The translations under genes and the position numbers were made by a program. 64,000 nucleotides of DNA, taken from the NCBI RefSeq assembly GCF_947260015.1, contig NZ_CAMYOM010000010.1, forward strand, positions 1-64,000, in the 5' to 3' direction. How positions within the stretch are numbered: position 1 is the stretch's first letter; each line of letters opens with the position of its first letter. Below are positions 43,959 to 53,451 of this stretch, in pieces. Source of the stretch: an uncultured Eudoraea sp. (GTDB lineage: Bacteria; Bacteroidota; Bacteroidia; Flavobacteriales; Flavobacteriaceae). The notes under the pieces were generated by a model that saw only the letters and a list, made by a program, of their open reading frames with translations, searched no databases and was not told the DNA's origin.

Positions 43959-44589
43959 CTTTTTTATTTTGTTTTATCTCCTCAGCTTCTACCTTCATTT
44001 TATTAATTTTTTCTTTAAGCATAGCTTTGTAAAATGCAGCCCGGCTTAAAGGTTCGTATTCTTCTGTTTCTCCCAGCAGCACCAATTTATCATTATTAGA
44101 TTTTCTAAAACTATAATTGGCAAGATTGCCGGTACGCGTGCAAATAGCATGAACTTTAGTCACGTATTCCGCAGTAGCCATTAAAGCCGGCATTGGCCCG
44201 AAAGGATTACCTTTAAAATCCATATCGAGTCCGGCAACAACAACTCGTATCCCCATATTTGCGAGATCATTGCAAACAGTTACAATTTCATCATCAAAAA
44301 ACTGAGCTTCATCTATTCCAACTACATCACAGTCGTCTGCCAGAAGCCGGATATTTGCCGCCGCCGGGACGGGCGTGGAACGAATTTCGTTTTCATCATG
44401 AGAGATTACCTTCTCTTCATGATATCTGGTGTCTACAATTGGCTTAAATATTTCTACTTTTTGCTTTGCAAACTGGGCTCGTTTAAGCCTGCGAATCAAT
44501 TCTTCCGTTTTTCCGGAAAACATTGAGCCAGAGATAACCTCTATCCAACCGAATTGTTCCTTGTGATTAACAGTGTTTTCGAGAAACAT
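43939..44589 (-). CDS. tdk: thymidine kinase
   Basis: A 216-residue salvage enzyme phosphorylating thymidine. The P-loop is [20 protein letters not shown] (near residue 24), the DE motif is [11 protein letters not shown], and the C-terminal lasso region has [17 protein letters not shown]. Only one of the usual Cys pairs is visible, as in the Bacteroidota form. An Asp/Glu/Lys-rich C-terminus follows. It overlaps alr by 20 nt on the same strand. A TACTTTGG box at about 44604-44611 is a weak -7 candidate. Confidence 0.94.
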   Translation of the reverse strand: MFLENTVNHKEQFGWIEVISGSMFSGKTEELIRRLKRAQFAKQKVEIFKPIVDTRYHEEKVISHDENEIRSTPVPAAANIRLLADDCDVVGIDEAQFFDDEIVTVCNDLANMGIRVVVAGLDMDFKGNPFGPMPALMATAEYVTKVHAICTRTGNLANYSFRKSNNDKLVLLGETEEYEPLSRAAFYKAMLKEKINKMKVEAEEIKQNKKDANAQN

Positions 44590-44695
44590 TTTGTAATTTT
44601 AAACCAAAGTAAGGGGTTTAATCCCTAAATAATGAAACGAATTATAAAAGTATTAAAAAAGATAGACCTTTACTGTTTAGTCTAAACAAAAAGAA

Positions 44696-45391
44696 ATGAA
44701 GCGAAAACTGAAAGAGGAATTAATTAAGATGTCCACAGATATAATTACATCAAGGGGTCTTACAGAGATGGAGATACCCGAATTATATGAAGCTGCGAGA
44801 AATCTGTACGAGAAATTGACCGTTCTTAAGTTTATTGATGAAAAACTCAACGATATTGAAATTGACGTGTCCAAAAATGTTATTGCATCCAGGTTTGAGA
44901 AAATGGCCAATGCCGTAATGAATGAAAATAAAATGGTTCCCGAAAACAACCCGCACGAAGAAGATATTATTACTCCGGGAATGGATACCATAAAAGGTAT
45001 GGTATCTGAAATGCCTAATAATGAGGATAATGACAGGCTATTTGCAGAATTTGTTGCAAAACCTGAGACCGCGAAGGCCGATAATAACAAAACCTCTGCA
45101 GATATTTCTCAAGCGGTAAAAGAAGTTTCCAAGCCAAAATCGTTGAATGACAAACTCACAAATAAAGAAATAACTGTGGGTTTAAACGACAGACTCGCTT
45201 TTGTTAAACAACTTTTTAATGATAGCACAGAAGACTTCAACAGGGTAATTTCACAACTGAACACCATTGATTCCTATGAACGCTCCATGGCCTTTATTGA
45301 AAATATGGTTAAGCCAGATTACAATCAATGGGCAGGAAAAGAGGAATATGAAATCAGGTTTCTTGCTCTTATTGAGCGTAGATTCTCATAA
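44696..45391 (+). CDS. conserved Bacteroidota protein of unknown function (rsmI neighbour)
   Basis: A 231-residue acidic protein without signal or membrane segment. The N-terminal half is helical (EIPELYEAARNLYEKLTVLK, SRFEKMANAVMNENK). A low-complexity acidic linker rich in Glu, Asn and Lys follows (about 85-150). The C-terminal domain contains KEITVGLNDRLAFVKQLFND and SYERSMAFIENMVKPDYNQW with a terminal LIERRFS. I do not recognise a function. It precedes rsmI by about 80 nt on the same strand; I recall this pairing as common in flavobacteria, which may hint at a ribosome- or rRNA-related role. Confidence 0.75.
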   Translation: MKRKLKEELIKMSTDIITSRGLTEMEIPELYEAARNLYEKLTVLKFIDEKLNDIEIDVSKNVIASRFEKMANAVMNENKMVPENNPHEEDIITPGMDTIKGMVSEMPNNEDNDRLFAEFVAKPETAKADNNKTSADISQAVKEVSKPKSLNDKLTNKEITVGLNDRLAFVKQLFNDSTEDFNRVISQLNTIDSYERSMAFIENMVKPDYNQWAGKEEYEIRFLALIERRFS

Positions 45392-45472
45392 TTTCTCATA
45401 TCGGATTTACTGCGATTATAAGAAATGTATATTGCTCATATTGCCTTAAAAAGAGGGTAAGATCTTAAAACA

Positions 45473-46150
45473 GTGCTGACAGGCAAGTTATTTATTGTTC
45501 CAACACCTATTGGAAATTTGGAGGATATTACCTTTAGAGCTATAAAAGTTCTTAAGGAAGTAAGCCTGATATTGGCGGAAGATACTCGAACAAGCAACAA
45601 ACTTTTACAGCACTACAATATAGACACCCCAATGCAGAGCCATCATATGCATAATGAACATAAAACGGTAGATGGTATTGTACAAAGGCTTAAAAGTGGA
45701 GAACAGATTGCGCTAATTTCTGATGCCGGAACTCCGGCTATTTCCGATCCGGGGTTTTTACTTAGCAGAGCCAGTATTGAACAGGGAATAGAAATTGAAT
45801 GTCTACCGGGGGCTACCGCTTTTGTTCCCGCACTTGTTAATAGTGGCCTTCCCAACGACCGCTTTGTTTTTGAAGGCTTCCTGCCAATAAAAAAAGGCAG
45901 GCAAACCAGATTAAATGATTTGTCAGAAGAAACTCGAACAATGGTTTTCTATGAGTCTCCACATAAGCTTCTTAAGACTTTATCACAATTTGTAACCTAT
46001 TTTGGCCCCAAACGATCAATTTCGGTTTCCAGGGAACTTACTAAAATGTATGAAGAAACCATTAGAGGTACTATTTCAGAGGTATTAGAACACTTTGAAA
46101 ACAAACCACCAAAAGGAGAATTTGTAATTGTTGTTGCCGGAAAAAAATAA
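45473..46150 (+). CDS. rsmI: 16S rRNA (cytidine1402-2'-O)-methyltransferase
   Basis: A 225-residue SAM-dependent methyltransferase of the tetrapyrrole-methylase fold. TGKLFIVPTPIGNLEDITFR at the N-terminus, LAEDTRTSNKLLQHYNID, and LISDAGTPAISDPGFLL are the diagnostic motifs. The start is a GTG at 45473; the diagnostic motif begins at residue 2. The stop overlaps the UDG-family start by 1 nt (TAATG), so they are coupled. It methylates C1402 in the decoding centre. Confidence 0.94.
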   Translation: MLTGKLFIVPTPIGNLEDITFRAIKVLKEVSLILAEDTRTSNKLLQHYNIDTPMQSHHMHNEHKTVDGIVQRLKSGEQIALISDAGTPAISDPGFLLSRASIEQGIEIECLPGATAFVPALVNSGLPNDRFVFEGFLPIKKGRQTRLNDLSEETRTMVFYESPHKLLKTLSQFVTYFGPKRSISVSRELTKMYEETIRGTISEVLEHFENKPPKGEFVIVVAGKK

Positions 46151-46725
46151 TGCAAAAACTACTATCAGAAATACGTGGTTGTGAGGTTTGCAAGGCACAT
46201 TTGCCTTTAGGGCCAAGACCAATCGTGGCGGCAAATCCAAATTCCAAGATCGTAATCATAGGTCAGGCACCAGGAACTAAAGTCCATAAAACCGGAGTGC
46301 CTTGGGATGACCCTAGCGGCAGACAATTAAGAAATTGGCTCGGAGTTACTGATGCGGTGTTTTATGATGAATCTAAAATTGCTTTGATCCCTATGGGATT
46401 TTGTTATCCCGGCAAGGGAAAGTCGGGCGATTTACCCCCGAGGTCCGAATGCGCTCCATTATGGCACGCACCCATGTTAGACAAATTGCCCAATTTGGAA
46501 TTAGTGCTGTTAATAGGTATGTACGCCCAAAAGTATTACCTCAGGAATGCGGCCAAGAAAACGCTGACCGAAACGGTGGCAGCTTACGAAACCTATCTTC
46601 CTAAATATTTGCCTTTGCCACACCCGTCTCCACGTAATCGGTTTTGGTTGACAAAAAATCCTTGGTTTGAAAAGACCGTACTTGTTAAACTTCAAAAAGA
46701 GGTAAATAATATTTTAGTCTATTGA
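46150..46725 (+). CDS. uracil-DNA glycosylase family protein
   Basis: A 191-residue protein of the UDG superfamily. The N-terminal CEVCKAHLPLGPRPIVAANP is followed by the active-site region IVIIGQAPGTKVHKTGVPWD with DPSGRQLRNWL. A later Cys is in PPRSECAPLWHAPML, and the C-terminal HPSPRNRFWLTKNPWF supplies the conserved His-Pro-Ser. The order matches family 4/5-like glycosylases or the related COG1573 group, but an iron-sulfur Cys set is incomplete, so the substrate is uncertain. It is coupled to rsmI. Confidence 0.85.
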   Translation: MQKLLSEIRGCEVCKAHLPLGPRPIVAANPNSKIVIIGQAPGTKVHKTGVPWDDPSGRQLRNWLGVTDAVFYDESKIALIPMGFCYPGKGKSGDLPPRSECAPLWHAPMLDKLPNLELVLLIGMYAQKYYLRNAAKKTLTETVAAYETYLPKYLPLPHPSPRNRFWLTKNPWFEKTVLVKLQKEVNNILVY

Positions 46726-46807
46726 TTTAGATGAATATACAATCATTGTTTCAATAAAAATTCTAATTTTTATGCAGGGAATTGGATAGTAAGATATTTA
46801 GTAGATT

Positions 46808-46835
46808 TTGGCTAGTTATTAATTTATTATATTTG
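46808..46835 (+). promoter_or_regulatory. promoter TTG-N17-TATATTTG (esterase lipoprotein)
   Basis: TTG at 46808-46810 and TATATTTG at 46828-46835 with a 17-nt spacer fit the Bacteroidota consensus. The esterase ATG at 46852 is 16 nt further downstream. Confidence 0.7.
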
Positions 46836-46851
46836 ATAAAGGACAAACCCC

Positions 46852-47652
46852 ATGGTACACTTAAAAAAAACTCTACTGATAGTAGTAAGTATTGTATTTG
46901 TTGCCTGTAGTGGTGATAATTCAATTGATGCCACCGTTGTACAAATAGAACCTAGAACAGTAGAGGACGTTACTGCAGATTTTTTAAGTTTGGATATTCA
47001 ACCCGGAGTAAATGATTTTTCATTAGAATCGTTGGAAAGGGGAAGATTTTGGAACTTTAGAGTAATAGCACCTGCTGAAGCATCAGAGAATAACCGAAGA
47101 CCATTGGTTATTGCATTGCATGGTGCTTCAGGCGGTAGTGCAACTGCACACCAAAATACAAGCTGTTATGTTGAGCCAGGGTTAGCTGCGTTAGATGCAT
47201 TTATTATTAGCCCCAATGCCGGTACGGAACAATGGTATGATGCAATTAATCAAAACCAGGTCGTTGCTTTGACGGATTTAGCCAGAACGCATTGGTTTGT
47301 GGATACAGAGAAAGTTCTGGTAACGGGATATAGCAATGGCGGAAATGCAAGTTGGCTTTATGCTGATATATTCTCTCAATTCTTCACAGCATCGATTGCC
47401 ATGGCCAGTTCTTATGATCCGGAAAGAGCAGACGGAAGTATTTCTACATTTTCAATCCCTATATATGTTATACACAGCAATTCGGATGAGCTCTTCCCAG
47501 TTTCACAAACCGAAATATTTGTAAATAAAGCAATTAGTGCAGGTTCAGAAGTTGAATTTGTTATTGTTGATGGATTATCTCATTACACACCATGTGAATA
47601 TGTTACTCACTTCCAGGAAGCCGTAAATTGGGTTGTAATTAATGTTTGGTAG
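46852..47652 (+). CDS. lipoprotein esterase/polyhydroxybutyrate-depolymerase-like hydrolase
   Basis: A 266-residue alpha/beta hydrolase with a lipoprotein signal (KKTLLIVVSIVFVACSG). The fold is shown by RPLVIALHGASGGSATAHQN (oxyanion strand), the nucleophile elbow VLVTGYSNGGNASWLYAD (near residue 163), IPIYVIHSNSDELFPVSQTE (acid), and DGLSHYTPCEY with the catalytic His. It resembles the LpqC/PHB-depolymerase-like esterases. It is predicted to be exported and anchored in the envelope; the substrate is unknown. It has its own promoter. Confidence 0.86.
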   Translation: MVHLKKTLLIVVSIVFVACSGDNSIDATVVQIEPRTVEDVTADFLSLDIQPGVNDFSLESLERGRFWNFRVIAPAEASENNRRPLVIALHGASGGSATAHQNTSCYVEPGLAALDAFIISPNAGTEQWYDAINQNQVVALTDLARTHWFVDTEKVLVTGYSNGGNASWLYADIFSQFFTASIAMASSYDPERADGSISTFSIPIYVIHSNSDELFPVSQTEIFVNKAISAGSEVEFVIVDGLSHYTPCEYVTHFQEAVNWVVINVW

Positions 47653-47694
47653 CTATAGCAGGGTGGTGGCATAGAGAAAGAAATTAAAACCTAT

Positions 47695-50418
47695 CTATTG
47701 AACTAAACTGAAATGCCCCCTGTAAGAAGTAACGGTATTTTCATTTTGATTAGTTACGCTTACCGAAAACCAATAATCAGAGGGAGGAAGTTTTTTACCG
47801 TTGAAATTTCCATTCCATTCCGATTCAGGTATTATGGTTTTTAGCAGCCTACCATACCTATCAAATATATGAATATTAGAAATTGAGTATCTACTTGTAT
47901 CTAATCCCTTCACCGTCCATGTGTCATTAGAGCCATCTTCGTTTGGAGTGAAAAACTTAGGAAACCCCAGCACAAAGATTTCCTTTTGTGACACACCACA
48001 TTCATTACTGACATAAACAGTGTGAACACCTGGAGGCACGTTTAGAAAAACATTCTCAGCCTGAAAAGCCCCACTAGAATTATCTAAATTATAAGTCAAA
48101 TTAGGATTTTCAGGGGAAAAAACAGTAACCGTTCCGTTGTCTATGTTTACGTCGACATCGGTTATAACAGGCGGTGTTGTTTTGTTGATATTGTACGTTT
48201 TTGAAATATGACAGCCGGTAAGTATATCTATTACCTTTAGGCTTATGGTCTGTTCATCGCTAATTAAAATTTCATTGGTCGTCTGTCCATCTGACCATTC
48301 ATACCAAAAGTTCATCTCCAAATCATATGGAATACCCGAATTTAGAGTTAAGGGAAAACTAAATTCGCAAACCGTAAGGTCGATATCTTCTGAACTTATA
48401 GGAGGTAACGGACTAACATTTAGATTAAATACGCCAGATCCAAGGCATGATCCATTATTTACGGCATAAAAGTACATAGCTTTACCTGATGATTCGTACA
48501 TACCTGTAATTGAGTTCGAATTATCTACCGCATTTGCAATAGAATCGAAAAACAAAATATCAGTTGTGCTCGGCAAAAAATTATGGGCCCTTATGTCATT
48601 CATTTTTTCATCCAAATCAAAAGATGACATTCCATTTCCAAAATCACAATTAGATATATCATCTGCAGCCAATACAGTACTTGGAGTTGCAATTAATTGC
48701 AATTGTCCTAAACTGTAACAATCGGAACCATTCTCAAATACTTTTGTGGTAATTACTTGATTTGGAACAGTATTCATATAAAATTGCGGCAAAGAATTTT
48801 GATTGTATATATCGTTTTCGGCCTCAGTGTCATTCAAATAAAAATAAACAACCGCCTGCTCTGGGTTATTTGAAATATCAGCAATACTATTATTTAAACT
48901 AAATGTTGAAAGTCCATCCGCTGAATTAGTATCGAAAAAGTCGCATATAGATAGGGCTACTGAAGAATTAATAATTGGAGGAGTAGTAAATGACACCTTT
49001 GCTTCACCTAAATATTGAATATCACAATCAACATCATTTGATGTAACAATCAGTTCGTAAGTACCTGAGGCATTGGTGCCAGTTGTATTAATTGATAGTT
49101 TATGTGGAGGTGTTGGAAGAGGTAATGGCTTAGGAAAACCGGCAGAATTAAATGTCCATGAATAATCCGCTCCTGGAATATCAGGGCCTTCAAGAATATA
49201 GCTTGAATCAGCACAGAGAGCCAGGTCAGTACTATTTAGAGTCAAAGGTTCATAAGGATTGACAATATTTATTCTTTGCGTATAAAAGAATGACTGTACA
49301 AAAGGTGGCAGGCCTTGCATTGAAAAACTATCTCCTCCAAAGTAGATATAATCTTCTTCAAAATTGCAAGCTGGCCCATCAAGTTCTGGATTATGAATAA
49401 CATCCAAATAATTAGTTCCAACAGTATATTCCTCTGGTATAGTGACATAAATTTTCAAATCCGGCCCCAGCTGTAACCCACCTCTAAAAGCAGATTCCCT
49501 ATGAATTAAAACTTTTGAGCTGGCTATAGCATCACTTTTTAAATTAAATTGATATAATCTATATGTATTAGTTTCAGTTTGAATGGTAGACACATAAAGT
49601 TTATTGGTTTGAGATGAAAACTCTACACCATATGGACTCTCAACCGGATTAGGAAAAAGAGATAGTCCGTCATTCAATACCTGCCCGGTAATATGGTCAA
49701 AACTATAAAGAAAACAACCAATCGTCTCAGAAGTATTTCCCTGGTGGGCAGCAACAATTTTTGTACCATCAGGAGAAACCTTTAAATACCCTCTGGAACC
49801 ATAATCTGCTAAAAAATCCACTTGAGAAATGACCGGAACCGGATCAACGCCATTCTCATCTACCTTATATGAATAATACAAATCACGAACCAAAGAAATA
49901 ACCCAGGTTGTATTGCATTCACCTCCTTGAACTGCGGTCATTTTTTCGGACCATTGGCTACCCACATGACCATCCGTAAGATTAACATTGCTTCCAACAA
50001 CATCTCCCAATCCTCCATTTAAGGATAAGTCAATGGTATAATAATTATAACCGTTTGGAGTAATAGTAGAGCCAACGGTAAATAAATAATAAATATTAGG
50101 GTCTAATGGTTTTGGGATGATAATAGCAGATTGTGTACTGGACTCATCTCCCAGTAAGTTTGTGCCATTCGGCATAATATCATCATACCTATCCCACACT
50201 GTAGACCCATCTGAATAGAACAAAAGATTTCCATCACTATCGGATATAGATGCGCAGCCTTCCAAAGTATTCAGTTCTCCCCTCAAGACAATTGGTGGGT
50301 CAGAAAGGTTGAAAAACTGTAATCCAACCCTTTCTCCAAACAACCATTTACTTGCCTCTCTTTGAGACAGACAAGTTAAACTACAAAAGAGTAATATAAT
50401 CGTAATACCAGACCTCAA
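47695..50418 (-). CDS. large secreted protein with T9SS type B C-terminal domain
   Basis: A 907-residue protein. A TTG start gives the signal RSGITIILLFCSLTCLSQRE. The N-terminal half is a propeller-like domain (KWLFGERVGLQFFN, GNLLFYSDGSTVWDRYDD, VAAHQGNTSET). Several Ig-like or PKD-like beta domains follow (about 390-780), with repeated LxxCDF and ITDVDVN strands. The C-terminal 80 residues are the gliding-motility-associated/CHU_C domain (FFTPNEDGSNDTWTVKGL, IHIFDRYGRLLKTI, FNGKKLPPSDYWFSV), the export and attachment signal of type IX secretion. Probably surface-attached or released; likely a structural or adhesive role. Confidence 0.92.
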   Translation of the reverse strand: MRSGITIILLFCSLTCLSQREASKWLFGERVGLQFFNLSDPPIVLRGELNTLEGCASISDSDGNLLFYSDGSTVWDRYDDIMPNGTNLLGDESSTQSAIIIPKPLDPNIYYLFTVGSTITPNGYNYYTIDLSLNGGLGDVVGSNVNLTDGHVGSQWSEKMTAVQGGECNTTWVISLVRDLYYSYKVDENGVDPVPVISQVDFLADYGSRGYLKVSPDGTKIVAAHQGNTSETIGCFLYSFDHITGQVLNDGLSLFPNPVESPYGVEFSSQTNKLYVSTIQTETNTYRLYQFNLKSDAIASSKVLIHRESAFRGGLQLGPDLKIYVTIPEEYTVGTNYLDVIHNPELDGPACNFEEDYIYFGGDSFSMQGLPPFVQSFFYTQRINIVNPYEPLTLNSTDLALCADSSYILEGPDIPGADYSWTFNSAGFPKPLPLPTPPHKLSINTTGTNASGTYELIVTSNDVDCDIQYLGEAKVSFTTPPIINSSVALSICDFFDTNSADGLSTFSLNNSIADISNNPEQAVVYFYLNDTEAENDIYNQNSLPQFYMNTVPNQVITTKVFENGSDCYSLGQLQLIATPSTVLAADDISNCDFGNGMSSFDLDEKMNDIRAHNFLPSTTDILFFDSIANAVDNSNSITGMYESSGKAMYFYAVNNGSCLGSGVFNLNVSPLPPISSEDIDLTVCEFSFPLTLNSGIPYDLEMNFWYEWSDGQTTNEILISDEQTISLKVIDILTGCHISKTYNINKTTPPVITDVDVNIDNGTVTVFSPENPNLTYNLDNSSGAFQAENVFLNVPPGVHTVYVSNECGVSQKEIFVLGFPKFFTPNEDGSNDTWTVKGLDTSRYSISNIHIFDRYGRLLKTIIPESEWNGNFNGKKLPPSDYWFSVSVTNQNENTVTSYRGHFSLVQ

Positions 50419-50585
50419 TTGTTTTCGATTTTAAAGTTTTAAAAAAGGAATTATTTTTCTCCGAGAAAAAAAATGGTTAAATAAGGTACAAATAAAAAAA
50501 TAAATCAATGGAACTGCATTATTCTAAGGTGTTATGGATCATTATTATGATTAACACTGAAAGTACTGAGTTTAGTTGTATTCAA

Positions 50586-51176
50586 CTAAATATGTTTCCC
50601 CTTTTCCCATCCATATTTACCCAAATAGAGTTCACCGCTTTCTACAGCCCCATCCTCAATTGTTGTTCCCATAGAATCGTTCCAACGGTTTAGGTAACCA
50701 AATAGAGAAATTACTCCTAACATTTCAACAATCTCTCCTTCATTCCAATACTTATACAATTGGGTCTTTATGTTTTGATCTACTCCATTGGGAACCTGTG
50801 AAGCGGCCAGGGAAAAATCGAGAGCGGCGCGTTCAGCTTCCGAAAAGGCAGCATGGGTTCTGTACTCCCAAATATTATCCAATTGCTCTTGTTCGGCACC
50901 GTAGCGTTCTGCAGCCCTTATTGCATGTGCCTGGCAATAGCGACAACCGGTCGTATTACTGCTGACCCAGGCAATCATTCGTTTAAGGGCAGAAGTTACT
51001 TTTCCTTCATTGGCCATAACCGCCTTGTTTAGGTTTATAAAAGCCTTGGATATTGCAGGTCTATGTTGCATGGTGAGTACAGAATTTGGACAAAACCCAA
51101 GTGTCTCATTGAAGAATTCTGCTAATTCTTTGGTTTGAGTATCATGATTAGGATCAAGAGGTTGTACAAGTGGCAT
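50586..51176 (-). CDS. carboxymuconolactone-decarboxylase/AhpD-like peroxidase-related protein
   Basis: A 196-residue protein when started at ATG 51176; the frame stays open to 51233 but that part is not domain-like. The helical CMD domain has HRPAISKAFINLNKAVMANE and the redox motif NTTGCRYCQAHAIRAAERYG (Cys-x-x-Cys with the downstream His), plus ERAALDFSLAASQVPNG. This is the AhpD/peroxidase-related thiol fold. It is divergent from an OsmC gene with 39 nt between starts; both are peroxide-linked thiol families, so the pair may be a small redox module. Confidence 0.88.
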   Translation of the reverse strand: MPLVQPLDPNHDTQTKELAEFFNETLGFCPNSVLTMQHRPAISKAFINLNKAVMANEGKVTSALKRMIAWVSSNTTGCRYCQAHAIRAAERYGAEQEQLDNIWEYRTHAAFSEAERAALDFSLAASQVPNGVDQNIKTQLYKYWNEGEIVEMLGVISLFGYLNRWNDSMGTTIEDGAVESGELYLGKYGWEKGKHI

Positions 51177-51192
51177 AGCGGTCGTATTTTTG
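51162..51192 (+). promoter_or_regulatory. promoter TTG-N20-TATTTTTG (OsmC), overlapping the CMD start
   Basis: TTG (51162-51164) lies inside the first codons of the divergent CMD gene, and TATTTTTG (51185-51192) lies 24 nt before the OsmC ATG. The spacing and boxes fit the Bacteroidota consensus. Transcription of the two genes probably interferes or is jointly controlled. Confidence 0.65.
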
Positions 51193-51215
51193 TACTCCAC
51201 AAGAAACGAAAAAAT

Positions 51216-51644
51216 ATGAGCACAACAAATCAAATTACCACCAAATGGTTGGGGAACATGGCTTTTGAGAGCAATAATCCATCCGGATTAAATTTAACTA
51301 TAGATGCCGGTCCTGATGATGGGGGAGATGGCAATGGTTTTAAACCTAAAGCTCTTATGCTGTCAGCTTTGGCCGGGTGTTCGGGTCTTGATGTTGCTAT
51401 GCTTATCAAAAAAATGAAACTTGATGTGGAGGAATTCAGTATAGAAACTATTGCTAACCTTACGGATGAACATCCCAAGTACTATGATTCCGTGACCGTA
51501 GAATACCATTTTTGGGGAGGCAACCTGGAAGAAAAAAAATTGCAAAGAGCCGTAGATCTTTCAGTTGAAAAGTATTGTGGGGTAATGGAAATGTTCAGGA
51601 AGTTCGCAAAGCTTGAAATAAAAACTATATTTCATAAAGATTGA
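51216..51644 (+). CDS. OsmC family peroxiredoxin-like protein
   Basis: A 142-residue protein from ATG 51216; an upstream ATG at 51135 would read through the CMD gene region and the promoter. The fold is seen in TNQITTKWLGNMAFESNN, FKPKALMLSALAGCSGLDVA (first redox Cys near residue 56) and RAVDLSVEKYCGVMEMFRKF (second Cys near 119), the two peroxidatic and resolving cysteines of Ohr/OsmC proteins. Predicted role in organic hydroperoxide detoxification in the cytosol. It is divergent from the CMD gene. Confidence 0.9.
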   Translation: MSTTNQITTKWLGNMAFESNNPSGLNLTIDAGPDDGGDGNGFKPKALMLSALAGCSGLDVAMLIKKMKLDVEEFSIETIANLTDEHPKYYDSVTVEYHFWGGNLEEKKLQRAVDLSVEKYCGVMEMFRKFAKLEIKTIFHKD

Positions 51645-51756
51645 CACCCATTCTTCAGGGTAGTACAGATTGATCAATAGAAAAATAAAAGAGTTATTTC
51701 CGCATTTAAGATGCAGGAAATGGTCTTATATTACAAAAGACAGATAAAGTGGTACC

Positions 51757-53445
51757 ATGCGCTGGACATTAAAACCAAAACAAGATGATGGGCAAATAAA
51801 AGCTTTAGCAGAAATACTGAAAGTAGATCGACTGGTAGCTCAATTATTGCTGCAGCGTGGTGTAACTTCTTATGAAGAGGCTAAAAAGTTTTTCAGACCC
51901 CAACTCTCCGACCTCCATGACCCATTTCTTATGAAGGATATGGAACTGGCCGTTAAACGTATTGAAAATGCAATACTGGCAAATGAAAATATCCTTGTTT
52001 ATGGAGATTATGATGTAGACGGAACTACAGCGGTAGCTCTATTGTCATCATATTTACTTACACTATATCCGAATGTGGCAACCTATATTCCTGACAGATA
52101 CGCGGAAGGCTATGGTATATCTTATGCGGGAATTGACTTTGCAGAGGACAATGATTTTGCTCTTATTATAGCATTGGATTGCGGTGTAAAGGCTATAGAG
52201 AAGATATCCTATGCCAGGGAAAAAGGAATTGATTTTATCATATGTGACCACCACAGGCCCGGAAAGAAAATACCGGATGCTGTAGCTGTTTTGGACCCAA
52301 AAAGAAACGATTGCACCTATCCATATGATGAATTATGCGGATGTGGTATTGGTTTTAAACTTATACAGGCACTAAACATTACCAGAGAGGATAGCTTTGA
52401 TAAACTCATTCCATACCTGGATCTGGTGGCAACTGCCATTGGGGCGGATATCGTACCCATAACAGGCGAAAACAGGGTTCTGGCTTATTTTGGGTTAGAA
52501 GTAATTAATTCAGCTCCAAGAACTGGTTTTAAGGCAATAATTAAAAACATACAGAAGAAAAAACTAACCATAACAGATGTCGTTTTTATTATTGCGCCAA
52601 GAATAAATGCGGCAGGGCGTATGAGACATGGTCAATATGCAGTAAATCTATTAATAGAGCAAAATATGGCGCTGGCAGTTGAATATGCTTCAGAGATCGA
52701 AGAATTTAACACCAACAGGAAGGGATTGGACCGGGAGATTACGGAGGAAGCACTTGCCATGATCCTTAAGAATAAGGAAGAAGATAGATTTACTTCCGTT
52801 GTTTATAAAGACACCTGGCATAAAGGGGTAATTGGGATAGTTGCCTCCAGACTTACTGAAACCTACTATAGGCCTACATTAGTGTTCACAAAAAGTGGCG
52901 ATAAACTAGCCGCATCGGCCAGATCTGTCAAGGGTTTTGACGTTTATAATGCCTTAGAACATTGTGCCGATACTATTGAGCAGTTTGGAGGACATAAATA
53001 TGCTGCAGGGCTAACATTGGTTGAAGAACATTATGAAAAATTTAAATCGCAATTTGAAAAAATAGTAGCTGAAACAATAGACCCCAATCTATTGACACCG
53101 GAGATCACCATTAATGCAAAACTCAATTTAGATCAGATAAGTCCGAAACTCTTGCGTATAATACAACAATTTGCACCTTTTGGACCGGGTAATATGACTC
53201 CTGTTTTTATGACAGAAAACCTCCGTGATACCGGCTATGCTAAGGGGGTTGGAGAGGATAATAAGCATATTAAACTTGCTGTAACTCAAAATGGTTCTGG
53301 TCCGGTTGGAGCAATAGGTTTTAATTTGGGAAGTAAACTTCCGGTTGTGCAGAATGGAAATCCATTTAGTGCCGTTTTCTCTTTGGAAGAAAATCATTGG
53401 AATGGAATGGTTAGCTTACAGTTGAAAGTCAAGGATTTAAGATAA
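51757..53445 (+). CDS. recJ: single-stranded-DNA-specific exonuclease RecJ
   Basis: A 562-residue 5'-3' exonuclease of the DHH superfamily. Motif I is LVYGDYDVDGTTAVALLSSY (near residue 85), then LIIALDCGVKAIEK, FIICDHHRPGKK (the DHH box near 166) and RNDCTYPYDELCGCGIGFKL. The C-terminal DHHA1 part contains RLTETYYRPTLVFTKSGDKL and SIAR-equivalent AASARSVKGFDVYNAL, with FGGHKYAAGLTL. The OB-like end is present. Normal length. It acts in recombination and mismatch repair. Confidence 0.95.
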   Translation: MRWTLKPKQDDGQIKALAEILKVDRLVAQLLLQRGVTSYEEAKKFFRPQLSDLHDPFLMKDMELAVKRIENAILANENILVYGDYDVDGTTAVALLSSYLLTLYPNVATYIPDRYAEGYGISYAGIDFAEDNDFALIIALDCGVKAIEKISYAREKGIDFIICDHHRPGKKIPDAVAVLDPKRNDCTYPYDELCGCGIGFKLIQALNITREDSFDKLIPYLDLVATAIGADIVPITGENRVLAYFGLEVINSAPRTGFKAIIKNIQKKKLTITDVVFIIAPRINAAGRMRHGQYAVNLLIEQNMALAVEYASEIEEFNTNRKGLDREITEEALAMILKNKEEDRFTSVVYKDTWHKGVIGIVASRLTETYYRPTLVFTKSGDKLAASARSVKGFDVYNALEHCADTIEQFGGHKYAAGLTLVEEHYEKFKSQFEKIVAETIDPNLLTPEITINAKLNLDQISPKLLRIIQQFAPFGPGNMTPVFMTENLRDTGYAKGVGEDNKHIKLAVTQNGSGPVGAIGFNLGSKLPVVQNGNPFSAVFSLEENHWNGMVSLQLKVKDLR

Positions 53446-53451
53446 AGGCAT

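Noticed and set aside
44604-44611. TACTTTGG box before tdk as a promoter
   Set aside because: It departs from TAnnTTTG at one key position and has no clear -33 TTG, so it is not listed as a separate feature.
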